The notes: generated by a model not told the origin, from the sequence alone. DNA of 39,827 bases from CAVORB01 sp964395315 (GCA_964395315.1 CAYNBI010000022.1:1-39827), one strand, 5' to 3'; numbered from the stretch's first letter, positions 24,719 through 32,251 are shown. A program made the numbers and translations.

Positions 24719-24937
24719 ATGGACAAAGGTCACTTTCCGCGTAGCACCGCCATGCCAGCGCCGGATTCGCGCTCCTTCTCGGGAAAGATCCTGGCCCTCT
24801 GGCCGCCGAAGAGCGAGAGAGATGAACTGCTGCTGGAGATCTACGAACAGCTACAGGAGAAACATGCGGGCACCAACCCGGTCCGCAAAGGTGAAGGCCG
24901 GTCCGGCGCACCGGATGGCGATGGAGCTTCTCGATAG
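24719..24937 (+). CDS. small hypothetical protein (72 aa) downstream of a CRP-type site
   Basis: A hydrophilic 72-residue protein with no signal peptide or membrane segment and no recognised family. A central amphipathic helix is likely (SERDELLLEIYEQLQEKH), flanked by Pro/Ser/Gly-rich ends. Its reality is supported by a perfect AGGAGG ribosome-binding site 7 bp before the ATG, a full CRP-type palindrome about 80 bp upstream and a strong hairpin terminator downstream. It may be a small regulatory or adaptor protein, but nothing identifies its role. Confidence 0.6.
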   Translation: MDKGHFPRSTAMPAPDSRSFSGKILALWPPKSERDELLLEIYEQLQEKHAGTNPVRKGEGRSGAPDGDGASR

Positions 24938-25084
24938 GTCCTGACCGGAAGCGGACCCCTGACCGTGAAGGTGGCGCCCGGTGATGCTAGACCCGGCGTG
25001 CTTGTTCTCGGTCTTCTTCTGGACCGGTCGACCCGCTCATGGCACAAGCCCCGCCTTGCGAGCGGGGTAGCCTGGGAAAGGTCG

Positions 25085-25125
25085 GAAGACCGTTCGGGGC
25101 GGGCGCATTCCCGCCCCCGGTCTTC
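25085..25125. terminator. strong bidirectional hairpin terminator
   Basis: GAAGACCG-TTC-GGGGCGGG, loop CGCATT, CCCGCCCC-CGGTCTTC: a 16-bp stem with one 3-nt bulge. It begins 11 bp past the stop of the minus-strand gene at 25136, with T/C-rich sequence on the minus-strand exit side, and also follows the plus-strand small gene. It separates the convergent pair. Confidence 0.75.
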
Positions 25126-25135
25126 ACGCAACCCC

Positions 25136-25426
25136 TCAGAACAGCAGGTCAGGGTTTCCGCGGAGGTTCATGTAGATGTCGGGGCGCTCGCCGCTGTCGG
25201 TCGGGCTGCTCTGGTTGGACTTGAACAGATCGGGGTTACCGTCGGCCCAGCCGCGATAACGGTCGACGCTGTCGCCGACGCTGGGTTGCACGCCGACGAA
25301 GTCTTCGGCGCTTACGCGTTGCGTGGACAGATCGGAGTTGCCGTTGGCCAGGCCGTGGTAGATCTCGGTCGCGCTGACATTGGCGGCGAACAGGGTGGCG
25401 GCGATCGTGGTGATGGCGGTCTTCAT
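25136..25426 (-). CDS. small secreted protein with YxGxAxGNxDL repeats
   Basis: A 96-residue exported protein. A signal peptide (1-19, cleavage near NVSA-T) is followed by three copies of a short motif: YHGLANGNSDL (23-33), YRGWADGNPDL (57-67) and a degenerate YMNLRGNPDL (85-94). No cysteines are present. I do not recognise a characterised family; calcium or surface binding by the Gly-Asn-x-Asp loops is speculation. The second ATG (25426) is chosen because the GGAG sits 8 bp upstream, against 2 bp for the first (25432). A sigma-54-like promoter precedes it and a hairpin terminator follows. Confidence 0.75.
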   Translation of the reverse strand: MKTAITTIAATLFAANVSATEIYHGLANGNSDLSTQRVSAEDFVGVQPSVGDSVDRYRGWADGNPDLFKSNQSSPTDSGERPDIYMNLRGNPDLLF

Positions 25427-25487
25427 GGTCATGTCTCCTAGGGGTTGAATTTCGAGCCAGGCCGTTTCCGGCGCTCGCTGACCCTAT

Positions 25488-25503
25488 CGCAGAGCCCGTG
25501 CCA
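25488..25503 (-). promoter_or_regulatory. sigma-54-like promoter of the repeat-protein gene
   Basis: Minus strand TGGCACGGGCTCTGCG matches the RpoN promoter TGGCAC-N5-TTGCW except for C at the first T of the -12 box. The invariant GG and GC are exactly 10 bases apart. Transcription would begin near 25477, about 50 nt before the ATG at 25426. Confidence 0.5.
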
Positions 25504-25594
25504 ACCTCCGGAGAAGAGCCGCATTAATGTTTTGAAACAGATAGATACGACTTTCTGTCTCCAGCCAGTGCTGGGCGGTTGGAGACCGGATCGA

Positions 25595-25640
25595 TCGACG
25601 CTTCGTTGAAATGGGGTAACAGCGGCTTCGACGTTTCGTT
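25595..25640. repeat. pair of 13-bp near-identical direct repeats, candidate enhancer sites
   Basis: TCGACGCTTCGTT (25595-25607) and TCGACGTTTCGTT (25628-25640) differ at one base and start 33 bp apart, about three helical turns. The second extends into the palindrome TCGTTCAACGA. They lie about 118-163 bp upstream of the predicted sigma-54 start, the usual distance for enhancer-binding activators. Confidence 0.45.
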
Positions 25641-25834
25641 CAACGAGGGCCGATAGGCAGGGCCCGTGCACGGCTGCCGGGGACGGGCACCCAGGCTCCT
25701 GCTCACTCGGCGCGGCGCGCCTCATCGGAGGGGAGGCTCAGGGGCTCGCTTCGCCGCTACGATTGACGCGGTCGAGCGAGATCGAGCGGCTTGAGTATCA
25801 TTTCCGAGCACGAGACGACCAGAGGTTCCGAGCG

Positions 25835-26200
25835 ATGCCGGGAGGTACCGGACCCATCGACCAAAGAACCGCCAACGCCTGCCGGATCGGGCATGGCCGC
25901 AACCCCCTGCTGGCGGAAGCGGGCGAGCCGGAGATTTTTTACCGACTCGCGTTCGGACGGGCGTGCTATTCCTATCGGCACGAAAGCCTCTATTTCGTCG
26001 AGTCCCGCTACGCCCCGGTCGCTGACATCCTGCGCTCGGTCATGCAAGGCCTCGGCGAAACCCCGACTATTGGGCAGTTCCATCCGGACGTGCACCGCCT
26101 GTTTAGGGCTGCTCGCCGGGTAGGCATCGCCACTCGACACGCGGACACCGTAGCCACCGCCCTGCGGTTGGCCGGGATCGAGGTCATCCTTCTTCGTTGA
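25835..26200 (+). CDS. hypothetical protein (121 aa)
   Basis: A soluble protein with no recognised domain, signal peptide or membrane segment. Regular secondary-structure patterns (EIFYRLAFGRACYSYRHESLYFVESRY near 31-57, then VHRLFRAARRVGIATRHADTVATALRLAG) look like real coding rather than noise. The ending IEVILLR is beta-strand like. ATG at 25835 has GAGG 9 bp upstream; the frame also opens with a TTG at 25763. It converges with the DUF364 gene, leaving only 21 bp between stops. No function can be proposed. Confidence 0.6.
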   Translation: MPGGTGPIDQRTANACRIGHGRNPLLAEAGEPEIFYRLAFGRACYSYRHESLYFVESRYAPVADILRSVMQGLGETPTIGQFHPDVHRLFRAARRVGIATRHADTVATALRLAGIEVILLR

Positions 26201-26221
26201 GCGACAACGGTGGAGGGTGCA

Positions 26222-27058
26222 TCACCTGCCGCAGCGGGCGATCAGGGCGTCCACGCCGGGGTAATCCGGCGGTCGGATCTGATACTTTCTGCCGGCGCTT
26301 CCCCAGGACTCGCCTCGCTCCAAGGCATCCCGAAGGCCTGCCGGGTCGTCGAAGGCGATGCCGCCGACTCCCTGCACGCCCCGGGCGAACAGGGCGTCCG
26401 GCAGACCGCTTCCGGTCGGTCCGATCAACTCGAACCCCGAATCCCGGCAAGCATCCAAGAGTTCGTCGAGCGTGTCGTTGATCAGCACGGAAGCGGTGCA
26501 CAGGACCTGCACGCATGGCGCCAGGTCCGCCGCCCTGGTGGTCAAACGCACGCCGGGCCGCTCCGGTACCCGCGCCGGCTGCCGCTCGAGGACCAGCACT
26601 TCCCTGCCCGCATCGACCAGGCGTTCGATCACGGGACCAAAGTAGCCGACAACGCCGACCAGCGCTGCCGACGAAGTCGCCGAAACCTCTTTGCGCGCAC
26701 CGCGATCCGGCGGCTCGAAGCCGGTGCGGCGCATGAGGCTGCGGCTCAGCGCGTTGAATGCCCCGATAGCCAGCGCGCGCTCGGCGAGATCCCCGCCCTC
26801 CAGTCCGCGGGCGAGATCGATAGGATCTCCCCGCACCTCACCTGGCCGCGGATACCGCCACCACAGGGTCCTGAGGATTGGGTCCAGGCTCACGTAAAAG
26901 GGACCGACACTGTGGTCGGAGAGGAAAACGAACCCGAACTCGTCGCGATACGTCCCGTCCTCGACCAAGGGAGGCAGGTGTAGCCCGGTGATCTCCGCCG
27001 GCGGCAACGCGGCAGCGATGGCCTCGACCAGACGCAGATAGTCCCCATCGATGCTCAT
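26222..27058 (-). CDS. DUF364/DUF4213 family protein (putative metal-chelation domain)
   Basis: A 278-residue protein. The N-terminal part (about 1-105) resembles DUF4213: it includes a SDHSVGPFYVS stretch and a run of the AIGAFNALSRSLM kind. The C-terminal part is a Rossmann-like DUF364 domain with VGVVGYFGPVIERL and VLERQP, then LCTASVLINDTLDELL and LIGPTGSGLPDALFARG. The family is annotated as putative heavy-metal chelation, without firm biochemistry that I know. ATG at 27058 has GGGGA 6 bp upstream; the frame extends 87 codons through sequence containing a palindrome and looks non-coding there. Confidence 0.8.
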   Translation of the reverse strand: MSIDGDYLRLVEAIAAALPPAEITGLHLPPLVEDGTYRDEFGFVFLSDHSVGPFYVSLDPILRTLWWRYPRPGEVRGDPIDLARGLEGGDLAERALAIGAFNALSRSLMRRTGFEPPDRGARKEVSATSSAALVGVVGYFGPVIERLVDAGREVLVLERQPARVPERPGVRLTTRAADLAPCVQVLCTASVLINDTLDELLDACRDSGFELIGPTGSGLPDALFARGVQGVGGIAFDDPAGLRDALERGESWGSAGRKYQIRPPDYPGVDALIARCGR

Positions 27059-27363
27059 TGCTTTCCCCAAGAAGGAAACGACGCGCGGTGACAGCTGTGC
27101 CGTGTCACCGAACAAGGTAGCCAACCAGAGGCCGATTCGCCAGATTTGGCGGCGCGCGGGGTGAATCGAGGCTCGGAATATCAAGCCGTCAAGGTCGATG
27201 CAGTCATGATCTCGTCCATGATGCACCGACGTCTTGCGGTTGGGGTGGCGCGCAAAACGCGGCCGGGCTTTCACTGAATCCCTGCCCCCTTCCCGCATGC
27301 AGCGCCAACCGCTTTGCAAGGCGCTTGGCCCGGACCTCCCACTCCCCTATCCTTGCCGATCTC
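27059..27363. promoter_or_regulatory. divergent intergenic region with a GGTGACA/TGTCACC palindrome
   Basis: This 305-bp region separates the DUF364 gene from nth. It contains GGTGACA (27087-27093), nine bases, TGTCACC (27103-27109), an inverted repeat with 7-bp arms about 30 bp before the DUF364 ATG, suited to an operator or leader hairpin. A smaller CGCCA-GATT-TGGCG occurs at 27138-27151. No coding gene is seen. Confidence 0.4.
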
Positions 27364-28017
27364 ATGAACCAGGAGAAAAGACGCGCCATCTTCGAGCGGC
27401 TGCGGGCGGCAAACCCGACCCCGACCACGGAGCTCGACTACGGCAGCCCCTTCGAGCTCCTGTTGGCGGTCATCCTTTCCGCACAGTCCACCGACAAGGG
27501 CGTGAACAAGGCCACTGCCCGACTGTTCCCGGCGGCCAACACCCCCGCGTCCATCCTCGAACTCGGGGAGGACGGGCTGAAGCAGTACATCCGCACCATC
27601 GGTCTCTTCAACAGCAAAGCGAAGAACATCATCGCGGCCTGCCGCATCCTCGTGGATGAGCACGGCGGCGAGGTACCCGCCGACCGCAAGTCCCTAGAGG
27701 CCCTGCCGGGCGTGGGCCGCAAGACCGCGAACGTGGTGCTCAACACCGCCTTCGGCCAGCCCACCATGGCGGTGGACACCCACATCTTCCGGGTCGCCAA
27801 CCGCACCCGCATCGCCCCCGGCAAGACCCCGCTGGAGGTGGAGAGGAATCTGCTACGCCGCGTGCCAAGGCAGTTTCTCCAGGACGCACACCACTGGCTG
27901 ATCCTGCACGGGCGATACGTCTGCACCGCCCGCCGCCCGCGCTGCCACCAGTGCATCATCCGTGACCTGTGCGAATACCAGGGCAAGCCGCCTGAGGCGG
28001 CACGGGCCGGAGCCTGA
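27364..28017 (+). CDS. nth: endonuclease III
   Basis: A 217-residue DNA glycosylase/AP lyase of base excision repair that removes oxidised pyrimidines. The helix-hairpin-helix LPGVGRKTANVVL carries the catalytic Lys, followed by the catalytic Asp in MAVDTHIFRVANR. The C-terminal 4Fe-4S cluster motif C-x6-C-x2-C-x5-C is intact (CTARRPRCHQCIIRDLC). Length matches E. coli Nth (211). ATG at 27364 begins the conserved MNQEKRRAIFERLR; a GTG or ATG upstream would add 13 residues outside the family pattern. Confidence 0.97.
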   Translation: MNQEKRRAIFERLRAANPTPTTELDYGSPFELLLAVILSAQSTDKGVNKATARLFPAANTPASILELGEDGLKQYIRTIGLFNSKAKNIIAACRILVDEHGGEVPADRKSLEALPGVGRKTANVVLNTAFGQPTMAVDTHIFRVANRTRIAPGKTPLEVERNLLRRVPRQFLQDAHHWLILHGRYVCTARRPRCHQCIIRDLCEYQGKPPEAARAGA

Positions 28018-28113
28018 GGGGATCCGCAGACTGGCCGCCGGCGACAAGAGGCTTTTCCCGGCGGCAGTCCGCCCCCACTTCCCGGTCTGGAACAAGGCAG
28101 CGAATCCCGGATC

Positions 28114-28569
28114 ATGTTCAGCCAAGACCGCGACAGCATGCGCCTAGTTATCCTCGACACCTGGCGCAAGGCGCGAGAGGGCAAACCCCTGGAACCCCTC
28201 GAGCGGCAAATCGTCCAGGTGGTGGAGGGCCACCCGGAATACCACCGACTGCTGGAGAACCCGCAGGCCGCCGTGTCGCGCGAATTCTCCCCTGAGGACG
28301 GACAGACCAACCCGTTTCTGCACCTCGGGCTGCACCTGGCCGTTCTCGAGCAGGTGGCTTCGGACCGACCGCCGGGCATCCGCGCGCTCCACCAACGCGT
28401 CGCGGCCTCGGCCGACACCGCCCACGACGCCGAGCACCAGATCATGGAGTGCCTGGCGCAGGGCCTTTGGGACGCGCAGCGTCAGGGACGCCCGCCGGAC
28501 GAGCGGGACTATCTTGCCTGTATCGAACGCCTCGCCCCGGCAAGCGGAAAAGGCCTGCGGAGACGATGA
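28114..28569 (+). CDS. DUF1841 family protein
   Basis: A 151-residue soluble helical protein. The opening MFSQDRDSMRLVILDTWRKA and the central FLHLGLHLAVLEQVASDRPPGIRALH are characteristic of DUF1841, found in Beta- and Gammaproteobacteria. The second half continues with AEHQIMECLAQGLWDAQRQGRPPDERDYLACIERL. Function is unknown. It follows nth by about 97 bp, an association often seen for this family, so co-transcription is possible. The His-rich helices could bind metal, but that is speculation. Confidence 0.88.
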   Translation: MFSQDRDSMRLVILDTWRKAREGKPLEPLERQIVQVVEGHPEYHRLLENPQAAVSREFSPEDGQTNPFLHLGLHLAVLEQVASDRPPGIRALHQRVAASADTAHDAEHQIMECLAQGLWDAQRQGRPPDERDYLACIERLAPASGKGLRRR

Positions 28570-28760
28570 TCATTGGCCATCCCAGCCAAGATCGGCACGC
28601 CGCGTCCCTGGGCCGCGTCAAGCCCCGAATTGGTTCGCGCCCACGTATCATCGATCACTAGTTTCATTACCTCACGCGATAGCGGGCCATTGGAGAAAGA
28701 AAATTGCACCGAGCTGGGTCTAACAGGGCGCGACGGCCGGGATGGGAGGGAACTTGCGGT
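28570..28760. other. intergenic stretch without recognised features
   Basis: Together with 28761-28885 this is a 316-bp gap upstream of the RiPP operon. No gene, hairpin terminator or repeat was recognised in this part; short open frames on both strands lack ribosome-binding sites. Confidence 0.4.
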
Positions 28761-28788
28761 TTGCATCCTCCTCCTCTTGTGCTATCAA
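28761..28788 (+). promoter_or_regulatory. candidate sigma-70 promoter of the RiPP operon
   Basis: TTGCAT (28761-28766), 16 bases, TATCAA (28783-28788). Transcription would start near 28795, leaving a leader of about 90 nt before the precursor ATG at 28886. It is a fair but not strong match; an ECF-type promoter elsewhere in the leader cannot be excluded. Confidence 0.35.
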
Positions 28789-28885
28789 TGCAAAGCCCTA
28801 GCGCGATCCTGGGTATTTCGGGGTAATGCCATCCCGGGAAACCCGCTGACCGAAAAATCTTAATCACCAACGTCAGGAGACGACC

Positions 28886-29221
28886 ATGACCAAGAAGACC
28901 CATCTGAAGCCCGTTGCAGCCGTCGTGGGGGCTGCCCTCGTCGGCAGCCTGTCAGCGATCGGCGCCGCCAACGCCGCGGAGAACCCCTTCGGCGCAACCC
29001 AGCTCGAAAGCGGCTACATGCAGCTCGCCAGCAGCCACGAGGGTGGCGAGAAGATGAAGGAAGGCCAGTGTGGCGAAGGCAAGTGTGGCGGCGACATGAA
29101 GGAGAAGGAAGGCAGCTGCGGTGGCGACAAGAAGGACAAGGAAGGCAGCTGCGGCGGCGACATGAAGGGCACGGAAGGCAAGTGCGGCGAGGGCAAGTGC
29201 GGCGGCGACAAGAAGGGCTGA
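28886..29221 (+). CDS. hvfA: Cys-rich RiPP precursor, HvfA/bufferin type with six EGxCG motifs
   Basis: A 111-residue exported precursor. A signal peptide (about 1-30, cleavage near ANA-AENPF) is followed by ATQLESGYMQLA, a conserved element of these precursors, then a low-complexity Lys/Glu/Gly/Asp tail. Six cysteines, all in EGxCG motifs, lie at 62, 67, 78, 89, 100 and 105, giving spacings 5-11-11-11-5. In characterised HvfA and bufferins the EGKCG cysteines are modified by the DUF692 enzyme and the product binds copper. ATG at 28886 has AGGAG 7 bp upstream. It is the first gene of a four-gene operon. Confidence 0.88.
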   Translation: MTKKTHLKPVAAVVGAALVGSLSAIGAANAAENPFGATQLESGYMQLASSHEGGEKMKEGQCGEGKCGGDMKEKEGSCGGDKKDKEGSCGGDMKGTEGKCGEGKCGGDKKG

Positions 29222-29242
29222 TCCGGACACTCCCGCCAAGCC

Positions 29243-30100
29243 ATGAGCATGAGCGTTTATCCCGTTCATGGCTCCGGCCTCGGCCTGCGGCGCTCGTTTC
29301 TCGGCGCCGCGGCCGAGCAGCCCCCGCCCCAGGTGGACTTCTGGGAGGTCGCCCCGGAGAACTGGATCGGAGTCGGCGGACGCAGCGGGCGTCAACTGCG
29401 CTCCATGACGGAGCGGTTCCCTTTCGTCTGCCACGGGCTGTCCCTGTCCATCGGCTCGCCGGCGCCGCTCGATGTCGGCTTCGTCAGGCGCGTCAAGGCA
29501 TTCCTCGACGAGCACGATATCCGCGCCTACACCGAGCATCTCAGCTACTGCTCGGACGACGGCCATCTCTACGACCTGATGCCGATCCCCTTCACCGAGG
29601 AGGCGGTGCGGCACGTGGCCGAGCGCGTGCGGCAGGTGCAGGACATCCTGGAGCGCCCCATCGCGCTGGAAAACGTCTCCTACTACGCCGCGCCCGGCGC
29701 GGAACTGGACGAGATCGACTTCGTCAACGCGGTTCTCGATACAGCGAATTGCGGCCTGCACCTGGACATCAACAACATCTACGTCAACAGCATCAACCAC
29801 GGCTACGACCCGCTCGACTTCCTCTTGCGCCTGCCGGGAGAGCGCATCGTCTACGCGCACATCGCCGGGCACTACGTGGAAGCGGAGGACCTGCGCGTGG
29901 ACACCCACGGCGCGGACGTGATCGACCCAGTCTGGGACTTGCTGGACGAGGCCTACGACCGCTTCGGGGTCTTCCCCACCCTGCTCGAGCGCGACTTCAA
30001 CATCCCGCCCCTCGGTGAGCTGGTGTCCGAGGTCGCCGCCATCGCGGACCTGCAGAGCCGGCACCGCGAGGCGGAGGGCACCCGCAGCGCCCATGGCTGA
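29243..30100 (+). CDS. hvfB: DUF692 multinuclear non-heme iron oxidative enzyme (MNIO)
   Basis: A 285-residue TIM-barrel enzyme of the MNIO/DUF692 family, which oxidatively modifies Cys residues of its precursor peptide. Candidate metal ligands are visible in family motifs: VAPENWIG near 36-43, HGLSLSIG near 69, the YTEHLSYCS segment, ALENVSYY, LDINNIYVNSINHG, AHIAGHY, VDTHG and LLERDFNIP. It lies 21 bp after the precursor gene and overlaps the DUF2063 partner by 8 bp. The start could instead be the ATG two codons later; neither has a strong ribosome-binding site. Confidence 0.92.
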   Translation: MSMSVYPVHGSGLGLRRSFLGAAAEQPPPQVDFWEVAPENWIGVGGRSGRQLRSMTERFPFVCHGLSLSIGSPAPLDVGFVRRVKAFLDEHDIRAYTEHLSYCSDDGHLYDLMPIPFTEEAVRHVAERVRQVQDILERPIALENVSYYAAPGAELDEIDFVNAVLDTANCGLHLDINNIYVNSINHGYDPLDFLLRLPGERIVYAHIAGHYVEAEDLRVDTHGADVIDPVWDLLDEAYDRFGVFPTLLERDFNIPPLGELVSEVAAIADLQSRHREAEGTRSAHG

Positions 30101-30869
30101 AGGCTCCGAGCTCTTCCGCCGCCAGTACGCGTTCGCGGCCCACATCCGCGATCCGGTCAACCAGCCCCGTCCCGACGACGTGGAAGACCGGCGCATGGCG
30201 ATCTACCGCGACCTCTTCTACAACAACGTGGAATCCCTGCTCGCCAGCAACTTCCCAGTTGTGCGCCGGCTGCTGTCCGATGACCACTGGCGCGGCATGG
30301 TGCGCGACTTCCTCGTCAAGCACCGCTGCGAGACCCCCCTGTTTCTCGAGCTCGCCCAGGAGTTTCTCGACTATCTGCAGAACGAGCGAGGCGGCGAGCC
30401 AGACGATCCGCCCTTCCTGCTGGAGCTCGCCCACTACGAGTGGGTGGAGCTCGCGCTCGCCATCAGCGACGAGGACGCCGACCTCGCGGCAATCGACCCC
30501 AATGGGGACCTGATGGCCGGCCGCCCCCTCGTCTCCCCCCTCGCCTGGCACCTGAGCTACCGCTACCCGGTGCACCGGATCGCTGAGGGATACCGTCCCA
30601 TCTCGCCCCCCGACGAAATTACCCGCCTGGTTGTCTACCGCGACCGCGCTGACGAGATCGGGTTTCTCGAGATCAACGCGGTCACCCAGCGCCTCCTGCA
30701 GCTGCTGCAAGAAAACCCCGAATGGACCGGTCATGAGACGGTGAAACGGATCGCCGAGGAGCTGCAGCATCCCCAGCCGCAGATCGTCATGGACGCCGGC
30801 CGGGAACTGCTCTACGACCTGCGAAAACGCGACATCGTCCTCGGCACCCGCCGCGCCGCGTCGTCCTGA
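30093..30869 (+). CDS. hvfC: DUF2063 partner protein of the MNIO (HvfC/BufC type)
   Basis: A 258-residue protein. The N-terminal DUF2063 domain has FRRQYAFAAHIRDP and the hallmark RMAIYRDLFYNNVESLLASNFPVVRRLL. The C-terminal half (about 165-255) resembles the precursor-recognition domain. In HvfABC and bufferin systems this partner delivers the precursor to the DUF692 enzyme. ATG at 30093 overlaps the MNIO gene by 8 bp; the longer frame upstream is a shadow of that gene. Confidence 0.9.
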   Translation: MAEGSELFRRQYAFAAHIRDPVNQPRPDDVEDRRMAIYRDLFYNNVESLLASNFPVVRRLLSDDHWRGMVRDFLVKHRCETPLFLELAQEFLDYLQNERGGEPDDPPFLLELAHYEWVELALAISDEDADLAAIDPNGDLMAGRPLVSPLAWHLSYRYPVHRIAEGYRPISPPDEITRLVVYRDRADEIGFLEINAVTQRLLQLLQENPEWTGHETVKRIAEELQHPQPQIVMDAGRELLYDLRKRDIVLGTRRAASS

Positions 30870-30947
30870 TCGACCCGCGCCGGACGAACCCCGAATCACG
30901 GGGCAGCGCCCAGCTCGCCGACAGGCACGAGCCTTCTGGAGAGACAC

Positions 30948-31547
30948 ATGATTCGGCTGCTGAACAAGCTGCAAGACATCCTCGACGCCTTCCGCGCCCT
31001 GGATTTCCTCGGGCCCTTGGCCTTGCGGCTCTATCTCGCACCCGTGTTCTGGGTGGCCGGCACCAACAAGCTCGCGCACTTCGACAGCACCGCCAAGTGG
31101 TTCGGCAACCCGGACTGGGGCCTCGGCCTCCCGGCACCCCAGCTAATGGCGGGACTCGCCGCCGGCACCGAGGTGCTGGGGGCCGTGCTGCTGGCCATCG
31201 GGCTTGCGGTCCGCTGGATCTCGATACCCCTGATGGCGACCATGATCGTCGCCGCCGTCGGCGTGCATTGGGAGAACGGCTGGCAGGCCGTCGCCGACAT
31301 GCAGTCCCCTTTCCCTCCCGCGGACATCGGTCTCGCCGTGGAGAGACTCGAGAGTGCCCGCGCCATCCTCCAAGAGCACGGCGACTACGAGTGGCTGACC
31401 GGCAGCGGCAGCTTCGTGATCTCCAGCAACGGCATCGAGTGGGCGGCCACCTACTTCGTCATGCTGCTGGTGCTTTTCTTCGTCGGCGCCGGCAGGTACG
31501 CGAGCCTCGACCACTGGGTCGCGCGCCGATTCCGCGTCTTCGCATAA
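30948..31547 (+). CDS. DoxX family membrane protein of the RiPP operon
   Basis: A 199-residue inner-membrane protein with about four helices. LDFLGPLALRLYLAPVFWVAGTNKLAHF is the DoxX opening, then LMAGLAAGTEVLGAVLLAIGL and IPLMATMIVAAVGVHW. A soluble stretch of about 70 residues follows before the last helix (YFVMLLVLFFVGAG). A DoxX gene is a frequent fourth member of HvfABC/bufferin operons. Its role there is unproven; membrane redox support is a guess. ATG at 30948 follows GGAGAGACAC, 78 bp after the DUF2063 gene. Confidence 0.88.
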   Translation: MIRLLNKLQDILDAFRALDFLGPLALRLYLAPVFWVAGTNKLAHFDSTAKWFGNPDWGLGLPAPQLMAGLAAGTEVLGAVLLAIGLAVRWISIPLMATMIVAAVGVHWENGWQAVADMQSPFPPADIGLAVERLESARAILQEHGDYEWLTGSGSFVISSNGIEWAATYFVMLLVLFFVGAGRYASLDHWVARRFRVFA

Positions 31548-31809
31548 CCCGCTTACGGATCACGGGCCCCGGCCGCCCGACTGCTCCCCTGGGATTCGTT
31601 TCCCCCGCGCATTAAACGCCGCGCCGTCTCGGGTAACGGACCGACGCGGCCGCTTCACCGCCTGTTCACGGGGCTGTTACACTCAAATCAGGGGAACGCG
31701 GCTCGGCTGCGCGCCGACGGCGCACCGAGCGTGGTCGCGGCACCCCGGCACCGACAACCTCGCTGCCACTCGCGGTCGGCGGGTGGCGCAACCGCAGAAG
31801 GACAAGAAT

Positions 31810-32244
31810 ATGACAACCTGGGTCTTAGTCGCCGACAATGCCCGCGCTAGGTTTTTCGCCGCCGAGAAGGCCGCGAGCCCTCTCAGCGAGCTGCGCGACC
31901 TCGCCTACCCCGAGGCGCGCCTGCACGAGGGCGACCTGGTGACCGACAAGGGCGGACGCGACCGCAACTCGAGCACCGGCGGGGCCCACGGACTCGGGAC
32001 CGAATCCGCTCACAAGCACGACGGGGCGGACCGCTTCGCCCAGCAGGTTTGCGACGAGCTGGAGAGCGCGCGCACCGGCGGACAGTTCGAGAAGCTCTAC
32101 GTGGTCGCCGCGCCGACCTTCCTCGGACTGCTTCGCAAGCACCAGTCCGCCGCGCTACGACAGCTGGTCGCCGGGGAGGTGGACAAGAACCTCTCGACCA
32201 AGGACCCCGCCACCATCAGAAAACAGCTACCGGATTTCCTCTGA
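31810..32244 (+). CDS. host attachment family protein
   Basis: A 144-residue soluble protein. MTTWVLVADNARARFFAAEKAASPLSELRDLAYPEARLHEGDLVTDKGGR is typical of the family named for Agrobacterium attachment to host cells. The family resembles release-factor eRF1-like folds (FAQQVCDELESARTGGQFEKLYVVAAPTFLGLLRKHQ). In free-living bacteria the function is unknown and attachment should not be assumed. ATG at 31810 has AAGGA 7 bp upstream. Confidence 0.85.
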   Translation: MTTWVLVADNARARFFAAEKAASPLSELRDLAYPEARLHEGDLVTDKGGRDRNSSTGGAHGLGTESAHKHDGADRFAQQVCDELESARTGGQFEKLYVVAAPTFLGLLRKHQSAALRQLVAGEVDKNLSTKDPATIRKQLPDFL

Positions 32245-32251
32245 GCCCCAC

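Noticed and set aside
25438..25725. A 95-codon minus-strand frame upstream of the repeat-protein gene
   Set aside because: It overlaps the proposed promoter and enhancer repeats, lacks a ribosome-binding site and shows no protein-like pattern.
28573..28863. A 96-codon plus-strand frame before the RiPP operon
   Set aside because: It has a poor start context, mixed composition and overlap with the likely promoter; no family pattern.
31618..31651. GC-rich imperfect hairpin after the RiPP operon
   Set aside because: The stem is bulged with a long loop and no T-run; not convincing as a terminator.
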